From JBGSMF01 sp964651475 (GTDB lineage Bacteria > Chloroflexota > Anaerolineae > Fen-1058): a DNA stretch of 21,890 nucleotides. Where the stretch lies: positions 1-21,890 of the forward strand of contig CAZYXV010000052.1 in assembly GCA_964651475.1 (NCBI GenBank), read 5' to 3'. Every line of letters begins with the position of its first letter. Position 1 is the first letter of the stretch. Below are positions 1-7,439 of this stretch, in pieces. A program made the translations under genes and the position numbers. Below the pieces are notes generated by a model. It saw only the letters and a program-made list of their open reading frames with translations. It was not told where the DNA came from and made no database searches.

Positions 1-88
1 TCTGGCCTTGAACAGAGCGCCAAGGCGATATGGATTCTCAGAATGACAGGCTGAGTAGACACAGGTATTGGTTCTAAAAGAGGCTCGA

Positions 89-523
89 ATGGCAAACCGC
101 CTGATTGTATTCTTGACCATTGCCGCTCTGGCCCTGGCTCTCAATGGCTGCACAGATTATGACTTTGATGAGCCAGACACTCCCTCCAACCGAAAAGGGT
201 TCGAGCGGCATTTCGGTTTTGCTGTTCCAGCATCCGTGTCTGATCTGTACTACTTTGCAGATGAACTGGGGGCCGACGTCAAGTATCAGATGGGATTCAA
301 GACAGATCAAGAGACAATTGACAGAATCGCCTCCGCGCTGAGCCTTGTACAAAAAGAACCCGAATCCCATGTCCGGCTGGCCCGCGAGTTTGACTGGTGG
401 GATCAGGATGTTACGGAGACCCTGACGCCGTATTGGAAAAGCAACCAAGACGACGACTATTATTGGTATCTTTGGTTCAATCCCATCCAGCAGAGAGCGT
501 ACTATATCGAGTTCAGCCTATAG
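89..523 (+). CDS. small predicted lipoprotein, function unknown
   Basis: A 144-residue protein with a lipoprotein signal peptide. A short charged start (MANR) is followed by a hydrophobic stretch at residues 5-18 and a lipobox L18-N19-G20-C21, so the mature protein should be acylated at Cys21 and held on the outer face of the membrane. The mature part is acidic and rich in Asp, Tyr and Trp, ending in a Trp/Tyr-rich segment (YYWYLWF). I do not recognise a domain. The ATG at 89 is preferred over an in-frame TTG at 68 because AAGAGG at 78-83 sits 5 nt upstream and the signal peptide begins there. The gene is convergent with the uvrA-like gene, with a branched palindrome between them. No clear promoter was identified in the 88 bases upstream, and its operon may begin outside the window. 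Confidence 0.7.
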   Translation: MANRLIVFLTIAALALALNGCTDYDFDEPDTPSNRKGFERHFGFAVPASVSDLYYFADELGADVKYQMGFKTDQETIDRIASALSLVQKEPESHVRLAREFDWWDQDVTETLTPYWKSNQDDDYYWYLWFNPIQQRAYYIEFSL

Positions 524-554
524 AACAAGCCAAGTCGGCGCAAGTTCCCAGGAG

Positions 555-636
555 CTTGTCGGAGAGGTGCTCCCCGCCCCGTCTTCGGGGCGGGCGACCC
601 TCGAGGACGAGGGTCGGAGCGGAGCTTCTCCGACAG
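555..636. repeat. branched palindrome (outer stem enclosing two hairpins)
   Basis: An outer stem GTCGGAGA (558-565) pairs with TCTCCGAC (627-634). An inner stem GCTCC (569-573) pairs with GGAGC (616-620). Inside are two hairpins: CCGCCCCG/CGGGGCGG (574-581/586-593, loop TCTT) and GACCCTCG/CGAGGGTC (596-603/608-615, loop AGGA). The result is a cruciform or multi-branch RNA fold. It fills the gap between two convergent genes and ends just short of the uvrA-like stop codon at 641-643. No T-tract follows on either strand, so it is not a textbook terminator. A dispersed palindromic (REP/MITE-like) element or a structured RNA end is more likely. Confidence 0.75.
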
Positions 637-640
637 CCTG

Positions 641-3163
641 CTAGAAGCGCAGAAATTTTCCCGTGTGTGATGCTTCCACGCGCGCGATTTGCTCTGGTGT
701 GCCCTCAGCCACCACCCGCCCGCCGGCGTCGCCTCCCTCCGGTCCCAGATCAATGACCCAATCGGCGGCCCTGATCACGTCCAGATTGTGCTCAATCACC
801 ACCACCGAGTTGCCGGCGTCCACCAGGCGTTGAAGCAAAATCAACAAGTGCGCCGTGTCGGCGGGATGCAAGCCGGTGGTTGGCTCGTCGAGCAGGTAGA
901 GCGTGCGCCCTGTGGCGCGGCGGCCCAGTTCTTTGGCCAGCTTGACGCGCTGGGCTTCGCCGCCGGAAAGCGTGGTGGCTGGCTGCCCCAATTGCAAATA
1001 GCCCAGGCCCACCTCCACCATCAGCGACAACCTGGCCGCCGCCGCGGGAACATCCTTGAACAGCGGCAACGCCTCCTCGATGGTCATGTCCAGCACGCTG
1101 GCGATATCGTGACCGTGGTACGTTGCGGCCAGCACCTCGCGCTTGAAGCGCCGCCCGTGGCAAGCCGGGCAGCGCACCTGCACATCGGGCATAAAGTGCA
1201 TTTCTACCATCAGCGACCCGGCGCCTTCGCACCGCTCGCAGCGGCCGCCCGGCACGTTGAATGAAAAATGCCGGGCCGTCAGCCCGCGCTGGCGCGCCTC
1301 GGGCGTGGCCGCAAACGCTTCGCGGATGGGCGTGAACGCATCCGTGTACGTCGCCGCGTTCGAACGCGGCGTGCGCCCAATGGCGCTCTGATCTATCGTA
1401 ATAATCTTGTCCAGGTATTCCCAGCCCACAATCGCATCGTGCTCGCCGGGCGCTTCGCTGGCGCCGTAAAAGCGTTGCCGGGCGGCGCGGTCGAGAATGT
1501 CAAACATCAACGAAGATTTGCCCGAGCCGGACACGCCGGTCACAGCCACAAATATTCCCAACGGAAGGCGGACGCTAATGTTTTTTAGATTGTGTTCGCG
1601 CGCGCCCTGGATAATCAAAGCTTTGCCATTGTCCGGCCTCCGCTGTTCCGGCGTCGGCACACGCGAGCGGCCCACCAGGTAAGCGCCCGTCGCCGACTCG
1701 GGACAGGCGGCTACCACATCGGGCGCGCCGGCCACCACCACGCGCCCGCCCTGCCGGCCCCCGCCGGGGCCAATATCTACCACATAGTCGGCGGCGCGCA
1801 GCATGTCCAGGTCGTGCTCGATGACCAGCACCGTGTTGCCCAGGTCGCGCAGTTGGCGCAATACCCGGATCAGCCGGCCCGTATCGCGCGGGTGCAGACC
1901 AATCGTCGGCTCGTCGAGGACGTACAAGACGCCGGTGAGGCCCGACCCCAAAAGCGCGGCCAGGCGCAATCGCTGCGCCTCGCCAGCCGCCAGCGTCGGC
2001 GAAGCGCGTTCCATCGTCAGATAGCCCACGCCCACGTCAAGCAGGCGGCGGATGCGCTCACGCAGATCTGACACAATCGGCTCGGCGACGAGCCACTCGT
2101 CGGAGGTGACAACTTGCGGCAAGCGGTTGACCCAGGCGGCCAGCTCGACCAGCGGCAGGCGTGATATGCCAACGATGGTTTGGCCGACGACCGTGACTGC
2201 GCGGCTTTCGGGCCGCAGCCGGGCGCCTTCGCAATCGGGGCAGAGCTGCCGGATCAAAAACGGGTCCAGCTTTTCGCGGTAGCGGGGGTCGTGAATGTGC
2301 TCGGCGTAGCGGCGCAACAGGTTGGTGGCCACGCCCTCAAAGTACCCGGCGCTGACGGTGGGCGGCGGCTTGACGCCTGGGTAATGCCGCCGGAATTTGG
2401 GGCTGCTCACGCCGTACAGCAACAGGTCACGCTGCACCTGCCCCAGTTCCTTGATAGGCGCGTTGGGATCGAACGGAAAGCCGTAATAGTCCCCGGCCGC
2501 TTGTAGAGTGACCGAACCTCGCTTGATGTAGTGAATATCCCAGCCATAAATCGCGCCGCCCACCACGCTGCGCTCCCAGTCAATCAAGCGATCCAGGTTC
2601 GCGTCGTCCACCATGCCCAGGCCGGTGCAGGTAGGGCACGCGCCGGCCGGCTTGTTGAACGAAAAGTTCGCCATGCCCATCTCTGGCACCATCGCGCCGC
2701 AGTGTGGACATGTATAACTTTCCCCATCGTCCGGCCCGCTTTCGACGAATTCGTCATCCCACACTTGTCCATTTGGCTCGTACGGCGGCGGCACATTTTC
2801 CCCGCAAGCCGGGCAGGGCCGGTGGCCGATGCGCGCGTACAGCACACGCAAGTACGTGAACACCTCGGTGGCGGTGCCCACAGTCGAGCGCGGGCTGCGA
2901 TTGGTGAGGTGCTGGTCAACGCTGATCGAAGGAGACAGTCCCTCGATAGCGTCCACCTGCACCTTGCTGAGGGCATCCGTGACCAGCCCCAGCGATTCCA
3001 TGTATTGGCGCTGGCCTTCTTTGTGCAGCGTGTCAAGCGCCAGGGTAGACTTGCCCGATCCAGACAGACCGGTGAAAACGACCAGCTTGTTTTTTGGGAT
3101 GGTCACCGTAATGTTTTTGAGATTGTGCAGGCGCGCGCCCTTGATGGTGATTTGATTTTGCAT
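641..3163 (-). CDS. uvrA: UvrA-like ABC ATPase lacking the UvrB-binding domain (UvrA2 type)
   Basis: An 840-residue twin-ATPase protein of the UvrA family, which recognises damaged DNA. Walker A motifs are GLSGSGKST (about residues 32-40) and GVSGSGKSS in the second half. Walker B motifs are YVLDEPTIGLHP and YLLDEPTTGLHP. Zinc-binding pairs CPACG, CPHCG, CPTCTG, CPDCEG, CERCEG and CPACHG are present. In canonical UvrA (about 940 residues) a UvrB-binding domain of roughly 110 residues follows the first zinc cysteines. Here that place holds only a short acidic linker, as in UvrA2 proteins linked to DNA-damage or drug tolerance rather than standard repair. The N-terminal signature motif is LAAGE instead of LSGGE, while the C-terminal one is LSGGE. 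The start could be the ATG at 3163 or the GTG at 3169; AAGGA upstream is better spaced for the ATG. The gene stands alone on the minus strand between two palindromes. Confidence 0.9.
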   Translation of the reverse strand: MQNQITIKGARLHNLKNITVTIPKNKLVVFTGLSGSGKSTLALDTLHKEGQRQYMESLGLVTDALSKVQVDAIEGLSPSISVDQHLTNRSPRSTVGTATEVFTYLRVLYARIGHRPCPACGENVPPPYEPNGQVWDDEFVESGPDDGESYTCPHCGAMVPEMGMANFSFNKPAGACPTCTGLGMVDDANLDRLIDWERSVVGGAIYGWDIHYIKRGSVTLQAAGDYYGFPFDPNAPIKELGQVQRDLLLYGVSSPKFRRHYPGVKPPPTVSAGYFEGVATNLLRRYAEHIHDPRYREKLDPFLIRQLCPDCEGARLRPESRAVTVVGQTIVGISRLPLVELAAWVNRLPQVVTSDEWLVAEPIVSDLRERIRRLLDVGVGYLTMERASPTLAAGEAQRLRLAALLGSGLTGVLYVLDEPTIGLHPRDTGRLIRVLRQLRDLGNTVLVIEHDLDMLRAADYVVDIGPGGGRQGGRVVVAGAPDVVAACPESATGAYLVGRSRVPTPEQRRPDNGKALIIQGAREHNLKNISVRLPLGIFVAVTGVSGSGKSSLMFDILDRAARQRFYGASEAPGEHDAIVGWEYLDKIITIDQSAIGRTPRSNAATYTDAFTPIREAFAATPEARQRGLTARHFSFNVPGGRCERCEGAGSLMVEMHFMPDVQVRCPACHGRRFKREVLAATYHGHDIASVLDMTIEEALPLFKDVPAAAARLSLMVEVGLGYLQLGQPATTLSGGEAQRVKLAKELGRRATGRTLYLLDEPTTGLHPADTAHLLILLQRLVDAGNSVVVIEHNLDVIRAADWVIDLGPEGGDAGGRVVAEGTPEQIARVEASHTGKFLRF

Positions 3164-3201
3164 TTGCACTCATCCTTTACGTATCTTGTCAATAATTCGA
3201 G

Positions 3202-3256
3202 GTAGGGGCAGGTCTTGCACCTGCCTCCAAGGGCGACCGCAAGGGTCCGCCCCTAC
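3202..3256. repeat. palindromic intergenic element
   Basis: The outer arms GTAGGGGC (3202-3209) and GCCCCTAC (3249-3256) are perfect inverted repeats. Inside is a hairpin GGCAGGT/ACCTGCC (3207-3213/3219-3225, overlapping the outer arm by three bases), then a second imperfect GC-rich hairpin around 3231-3251. It lies between the M28 peptidase stop codon and the start of the uvrA-like gene, both on the minus strand. It resembles the GTAGGGGC-type palindromes found between genes in many environmental bacteria. It may help end the M28 transcript, but no T-run follows. Confidence 0.6.
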
Positions 3257-3263
3257 TCCTCTA

Positions 3264-4469
3264 TCAACTGTTGGCCGGTTTAGGCTCTCGACCCCACTCC
3301 GGCGTTTTACCTTCCAGGCTGGCCACAATATCCGCGACGAGCGACGCAACCTCGGCTAACTTAGCCGGGCTAATCCATTCAAGCGTATCCGTGCGAAGGT
3401 GAGTGAGATGTGCCGCGCCGGCGGTGCTAAAAGCGATGCAGGGAACGCCGCGCCAGGAAAAAGTGGAATGGTTGCTTTCGGGCCAGGGATCAACCCACAC
3501 CACGCCGGGATAGTGGTGGGTCAATTCAGCAACGTGATCGTGAAAGGCTTGGGAGCAGGCAATCGTGGTGATGCTGTTTGCGCCCAGGTATTGCCCGATG
3601 CCGTCCATGTTGATTGCCGCCGCGATGTGTTCAAACCCGTCGCCGCACTGGCGCACGTACTCGTCGTCGCCTATCGGCAGGTACTCTTCATTGCTGAAAG
3701 CAATCCACTCCAGGCCAAAGGTGTACTGCTTCTGCCCGAGTAATTGCGCCAGGGTCAACAGCACGGCGACGCCGGCGGCGTTGTCGTTTGCGCCGGGTGT
3801 GTCTATTTTGGTGTCATAGTGAGCGCACATTACCACCCAAGCCGGGCTGCTACCGGCTTTTCGGGCGACGACGTTGCACGAATGCCCCGGCGCTTGCCGG
3901 CTGTTGATGCGCAGGTGCAAGGTTGGCTGGGATTGTTTCAACAAAGTCAGTCCAACCTCCGTGTTCACCGTCGCTGACGGGATGAGAAATTCGGCATCCT
4001 CGATCACGCGCACCAGCTCGCCCCCCGCCGCCTGAACCGTAATCAGTGCCGCTGGCCTCTTGGCCTCCAGCAAGCGTATGATTTGGTCGTCGCGCTCACT
4101 TTTGAGAAACCACGACTTGGCCGACAACGGCGCTTTGGTCAAATCGCCGTACAAGATGCCGATGCGGCCGTTCAATTCGGTAGCTTGCAACTCGGCCACT
4201 GTGCCGACTGCCACCGCCGGGACCGTCACATCGCACGGCTGAGAAAATGCGTTGGCCGCCGCCTCGAGCGTCTCCCCATTCAGTTCCAGCCGGGTGTCCA
4301 CGTGTTCCCAGGCGGGGCAAGAAAATTCTTGCATTTCCACGTCCAGGCCCGCCGCCTGGAAAACGCCCTGAATATACGCGGCGGCCTGATGGTTGGCCGG
4401 CGAACCGCCTGGCCGGGGGCCAATGTCTACGGCAAGATGTTCGAGATGCTTTAAAAGATCAGTTTCCAC
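3264..4469 (-). CDS. M28-family zinc aminopeptidase
   Basis: A 401-residue metallopeptidase of family M28 (di-zinc aminopeptidase). The metal-ligand signatures appear in order: AHYDTK, then GANDNAAG, then WIAFSNEEY (catalytic and ligand glutamates), then NMDGIG, and a late His in the region HSTFSW to HLRTDT. Residues about 95-190 form a PA-like insert between the N-terminal part and the catalytic core. No signal peptide is visible, so a cytoplasmic role in peptide turnover is likely. The GTG start is well supported by AAAGGAGG about 7 nt upstream (reverse complement of 4476-4483). The leader between 4470 and 4560 holds two perfect hairpins and two TATAAT-like boxes on the minus strand. The specific substrate cannot be inferred. 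Confidence 0.9.
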   Translation of the reverse strand: METDLLKHLEHLAVDIGPRPGGSPANHQAAAYIQGVFQAAGLDVEMQEFSCPAWEHVDTRLELNGETLEAAANAFSQPCDVTVPAVAVGTVAELQATELNGRIGILYGDLTKAPLSAKSWFLKSERDDQIIRLLEAKRPAALITVQAAGGELVRVIEDAEFLIPSATVNTEVGLTLLKQSQPTLHLRINSRQAPGHSCNVVARKAGSSPAWVVMCAHYDTKIDTPGANDNAAGVAVLLTLAQLLGQKQYTFGLEWIAFSNEEYLPIGDDEYVRQCGDGFEHIAAAINMDGIGQYLGANSITTIACSQAFHDHVAELTHHYPGVVWVDPWPESNHSTFSWRGVPCIAFSTAGAAHLTHLRTDTLEWISPAKLAEVASLVADIVASLEGKTPEWGREPKPANS

Positions 4470-4491
4470 AACAATCCTCCTTTATTATTAT

Positions 4492-4542
4492 GGAGAAAAC
4501 TGAAGGTTTTCTCCTAAGGATTTAGGCTTTCAGCCTAAATCC
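4492..4542. promoter_or_regulatory. two adjacent perfect hairpins in the M28 leader
   Basis: Hairpin A is GGAGAAAAC/GTTTTCTCC (4492-4500/4506-4514), a 9-bp stem with a 5-nt loop. Hairpin B is GGATTTAGGCT/AGCCTAAATCC (4518-4528/4532-4542), an 11-bp stem with a 3-nt loop. On the minus strand they follow two TATAAT boxes (4553-4558 and 4544-4549) and come just before the Shine-Dalgarno of the M28 gene. They could end the upstream transporter transcript or shape the M28 leader. Neither is followed by a T-run. Confidence 0.6.
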
Positions 4543-4555
4543 CATTATACTGATT

Positions 4556-4584
4556 ATACAACCCTGGTGCGCAAGTGGAGGGTT
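4556..4584. repeat. 29-bp repeat, copy 1 (downstream end of ABC operon)
   Basis: Matches a second copy at 7310-7338 in 27 of 29 positions; only two C/T differences lie in the central loop. Each copy is itself an interrupted palindrome with arms AACCCT and AGGGTT. The two copies are in the same orientation and bracket the three-gene ABC transporter. Confidence 0.8.
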
Positions 4585-4611
4585 TGTGAAGGTAGAATGG
4601 GAAAAAGGTGT

Positions 4612-5412
4612 CTAGCTCGAGGCGCTGGCGTATCGCCGCAGCCCCAGGCGAAACAGCGCCGACGCGCCGCTCAACAAAATAACGGCCAGCGCCACGCTGC
4701 CGGCCAGGGTAACGCCCGGCGCCTTGCCGGTCAGCGCTTGCGCGGGTATAGTCGTCATCACACCTACCGGCACTACCCAGGTCAAAACGAGCCGCAGCCA
4801 GCCGGGATACATTCCCACAGGGTAGCGCGCCATCTGGAAAACCCCGTCAAATATCCAGGTGAAAAAGAACCCCGGACTCCAAAAGACCAACGCCGTAAAG
4901 GCCAGCAGGATGGCGTACAGAATCGTCACGCCGGCGGACAGCGCAACGAGAAAAGCGGCCAGGTGAGCGGGCGCCAGCGAGCGCCCCATTTGCATCGTGG
5001 CGGCTGCCAGCACACTCACTCCCAGCGCCAAATCAACCAACGCCATCGGCTGCCAGTGTTGGAAACTGGCCAGAAATTGCACGTCTACCGGGCGCAGCAG
5101 GGTAAAATCAAATTGGCCGCTGTGGATGTCTCCTTCCAACCCGGCCAGCGTTTCCAGGCTTGGGCCGATAAACAATCCACGCAGCGCGCTGAGGGTCAGA
5201 TAGACGCCCAGCAGCGCCAGCGTCGAGGGGAGGGTCCATCCTTGCACTGTTTCCACCTGGCTGAATAGCACCACCACTCCCAAAACACCCGTTCCCAGGT
5301 TCAACAACGAGTGCAATAACGCAATCCAAAAGTTGGCCCGATAAGCCATCTCATTTTGAGCAGACGCCGCGATAAAGCGCCGGATCAGCCCCAGATAGCG
5401 CGCGTTCATCAT
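4612..5412 (-). CDS. ABC-2 type transporter permease (second permease)
   Basis: A 266-residue membrane protein with about six hydrophobic segments. It carries the motif IHSGQFDFTLLRPV near residue 95, which matches the G-x-(L/F)-(D/N)-x-x-LLRP signature of DUF990-type ABC-2 permeases (ABC2_membrane_6). It would form the channel with the upstream permease, powered by the ATPase encoded first in the operon. The ATG start at 5412 overlaps the upstream TGA by one base (TGATG); a second ATG at 5409 is equally possible. GGGAGG lies just upstream, so translation is probably coupled. A longer open frame upstream of 5412 overlaps the other permease and is not coding. The cargo is unknown. Confidence 0.88.
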   Translation of the reverse strand: MMNARYLGLIRRFIAASAQNEMAYRANFWIALLHSLLNLGTGVLGVVVLFSQVETVQGWTLPSTLALLGVYLTLSALRGLFIGPSLETLAGLEGDIHSGQFDFTLLRPVDVQFLASFQHWQPMALVDLALGVSVLAAATMQMGRSLAPAHLAAFLVALSAGVTILYAILLAFTALVFWSPGFFFTWIFDGVFQMARYPVGMYPGWLRLVLTWVVPVGVMTTIPAQALTGKAPGVTLAGSVALAVILLSGASALFRLGLRRYASASS

Positions 5413-6251
5413 CAACCTCCCACGGCCGTGTACTGCCGCAATCCCGTGCGCCACATAGTTGCAGACAGGATCAATGCAAGCGCCAGCCAGCCGGCCTGGT
5501 ATGCAAACCCCGTCCACAACTCGGCGCCGTTCAATTGCCCCATCAGTACCTCGACCGGAAAGCCAAGCATGTAGCGAAACGGGAGCACAATGGCCGCGCC
5601 GCGCAGCAAGCCGGGCAGCATGACAGTCGGCGCGACCTGCCCGCCCAGTATAAAGATCAGCGAATCTTGGAGCGCCAGCAGCGCGTTGGCGCGCGTGGCC
5701 CAAAAGGCCAGCAAGGCCAGCCAATACCCCCAAAAAAATCGGAGCGCCCACGCCAGAGCCAGCGCCAGGACGAACGCCAGCCCGTTTTGCAGGGTGACGT
5801 GCAGCTCGGGGCGCAAGATCAGCGCCAGCCCCGCCGATACAGGTATCACGAACATCATCAACACTACCTTGCTGCCGATTTCGTCGGCGAGCGTGTTGTA
5901 GAGGGCAGGCAGAGGGCGCAGCAATATAATGTTCAGGCTGCCGTCGCGGATGCGGTCGCCCACCGTCCAGTTGGTGCTCGAAAAGGTCAGTTGGTTGACC
6001 AGGATCAAGGCCAGGTAATAGGCCACAAACTCGCCCCGGCTAAAAGCGCCAATCGTCTTTTCGCCGGCGGCGGTTGACCAGACAAAGAGATAAATCAATG
6101 GCGGGATCATCCACCCAAATGCCAGGAGAAAGAAGAAGCTGCGCCACTGCATATACGATAGCCACGTGCTCTCGATCAGCGCCCAGGCGCCTCGCAAGAT
6201 TGCCGCGGGGCCAGGAGCTTGTTCCGATACGTTTGGGAACACTTTACTCAT
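5412..6251 (-). CDS. ABC-2 type transporter permease (first permease)
   Basis: A 279-residue integral membrane protein with about six hydrophobic stretches, for example FFFLLAFGWMIPPLIYLFVW near the N terminus. It has the family motif IRDGSLNIILLRPLP, equivalent to the motif in the following permease, so the two are paralogous halves of a heterodimeric channel of the DUF990/ABC-2 class. The start at 6251 is preferred over an in-frame start at 6305 because AGGAGG lies 5-6 nt upstream and the protein start matches the family length. The first bases overlap the end of the ATPase gene by 8 nt, which indicates translational coupling. Known relatives export drugs, lipids or polysaccharides, but the cargo here cannot be told. 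Confidence 0.88.
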   Translation of the reverse strand: MSKVFPNVSEQAPGPAAILRGAWALIESTWLSYMQWRSFFFLLAFGWMIPPLIYLFVWSTAAGEKTIGAFSRGEFVAYYLALILVNQLTFSSTNWTVGDRIRDGSLNIILLRPLPALYNTLADEIGSKVVLMMFVIPVSAGLALILRPELHVTLQNGLAFVLALALAWALRFFWGYWLALLAFWATRANALLALQDSLIFILGGQVAPTVMLPGLLRGAAIVLPFRYMLGFPVEVLMGQLNGAELWTGFAYQAGWLALALILSATMWRTGLRQYTAVGG

Positions 6252-7272
6252 CACATCCTCCTGACAAGGAACCCACCAGGGTTTTATCTTGATAGACCTG
6301 GTCAATCACTGCTTCGATGGGCGGGTCTTCAACGGCCAGGTCGGCCACGGGCAGCGTGTTCAGCAAATGGGCTGTGAGCGAGGGCGTTTCCGGGCGGCTC
6401 ACGCGCAGCGTCAGGCGTCCGTTCTCTCGCTCGACAATGTCTACGTTCGAGGGCAAGGCCAGGTCGCATTCGCTGCCGGCGTGCCCATTGCCTAACGTCA
6501 GGCGAACGAGTTTGAACGGTGCCAGTTTTTGAGCCAGCCGGCTCAAGTCGCCGTCGTAGAGCAATTGGCCGTGATGGATGAGAATGACCCTGGAGCACAA
6601 CGCCACCACGTCGGCCATATAATGGCTCGTAAGCATCACCGTCACGCCGCTGCGGCGGTTGTATTCGGCCAAAAAGCGCCGCAGGCGGCCCTGCATCGAA
6701 ACATCCAGTCCCAGCGTGGGCTCGTCGAGAAACAGCACGTGTGGGCGATAGAGCAATCCGGCTGCCAGCTCGCACTTCATGCGCTCGCCCAGTGACAGGT
6801 TGCGCACCGGCCGGGTCAGCAGCTCGCCCATGTCCAGCAAGGCAACCAGCTCGTCCAGGTTTTGCCCGAACGCGGCCGGAGGCATGCCGTAAATTTCGCC
6901 CAACACGCGAAAGGTATCCATGGGTGGAATGTCCCACAACATCTGGCTCTTGTTCCCCATCACCATGCTGATGCGCCGCAAATAGTCGGGGCGGCGTTCC
7001 CACGGCGTAAATCCCAGAACGCGCGCCTCGCCGCCCGTTGGGTACAACAGGCCGGCCAGAATCTTGAGGGTGGTTGTTTTGCCGGCGCCGTTCGGACCGA
7101 TAAAGCCGACCATTTCGCCGGCTCGAATGTCGAAACTGATGGCACGCATCGCCTCAACGTCGCGGTACGCCCGGCGCCCCAGGCTTTTGAGCGATGCGTA
7201 TAGTCCTGCCTCTCGCTCGGGCACGCGATAGACTTTTGAAAGATTGCGGACGAGAATGTGTGGTTCGACCAT
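6244..7272 (-). CDS. ABC transporter ATP-binding protein
   Basis: A 342-residue nucleotide-binding subunit. Walker A is GPNGAGKTT (residues 59-67), the Q-loop is KSQMLWDIP (Q110), the ABC signature is LSLGERMK (159-166), Walker B is VLFLDEPTLGLD (179-190), and the switch His is in TSHYM (H217). The KSQ(L/M)WWD-like Q-loop and the C-terminal extension are typical of ATPases that pair with DUF990-type ABC-2 permeases, and two such permeases follow with overlapping ends. The ATG start at 7272 has a G-rich Shine-Dalgarno (GGGGGA) a few bases upstream. It is the first gene of the operon. The 167 bp upstream is shared with the divergent kinase-like gene and contains the second copy of the 29-bp repeat. 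No convincing promoter was identified for this strand. Confidence 0.93.
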   Translation of the reverse strand: MVEPHILVRNLSKVYRVPEREAGLYASLKSLGRRAYRDVEAMRAISFDIRAGEMVGFIGPNGAGKTTTLKILAGLLYPTGGEARVLGFTPWERRPDYLRRISMVMGNKSQMLWDIPPMDTFRVLGEIYGMPPAAFGQNLDELVALLDMGELLTRPVRNLSLGERMKCELAAGLLYRPHVLFLDEPTLGLDVSMQGRLRRFLAEYNRRSGVTVMLTSHYMADVVALCSRVILIHHGQLLYDGDLSRLAQKLAPFKLVRLTLGNGHAGSECDLALPSNVDIVERENGRLTLRVSRPETPSLTAHLLNTLPVADLAVEDPPIEAVIDQVYQDKTLVGSLSGGCDE

Positions 7273-7309
7273 TTATCCCCCAGCCTGACGGCTCATTTTT
7301 GTCTTCATG

Positions 7310-7338
7310 ATACAACCCTGGTGTGTAAGTGGAGGGTT
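7310..7338. repeat. 29-bp repeat, copy 2 (upstream of ABC operon)
   Basis: Second copy of the element at 4556-4584, same orientation, two mismatches. It contains the same AACCCT...AGGGTT interrupted palindrome. It sits 38 bp before the start of the ABC ATPase gene, in the region shared with the divergent kinase-like gene. Confidence 0.8.
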
Positions 7339-7370
7339 AACGCCAAGATAAACCTGCCTCCAAAACCGAG

Positions 7371-7399
7371 TTGGCCGATACTTTTATTTATGATACAAT
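7371..7399 (+). promoter_or_regulatory. sigma-70-like promoter of the kinase-like gene
   Basis: A -35 box TTGGCC (7371-7376) and a -10 box TACAAT (7394-7399) are separated by 17 bp. Transcription would begin near 7406, giving a leader of about 34 nt before the ATG at 7440. This argues against the longer frame that opens at 7371. Confidence 0.55.
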
Positions 7400-7439
7400 T
7401 AAAGCGCCTCCCAGAGTACCAGGCGAAAAAGAGGTAACG

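Noticed and set aside
5413..5751. N-terminal extension of the second ABC permease to 5751
   Set aside because: It would overlap the first permease in another frame, and the residues are not membrane-protein-like; the start at 5412/5409 has a Shine-Dalgarno.
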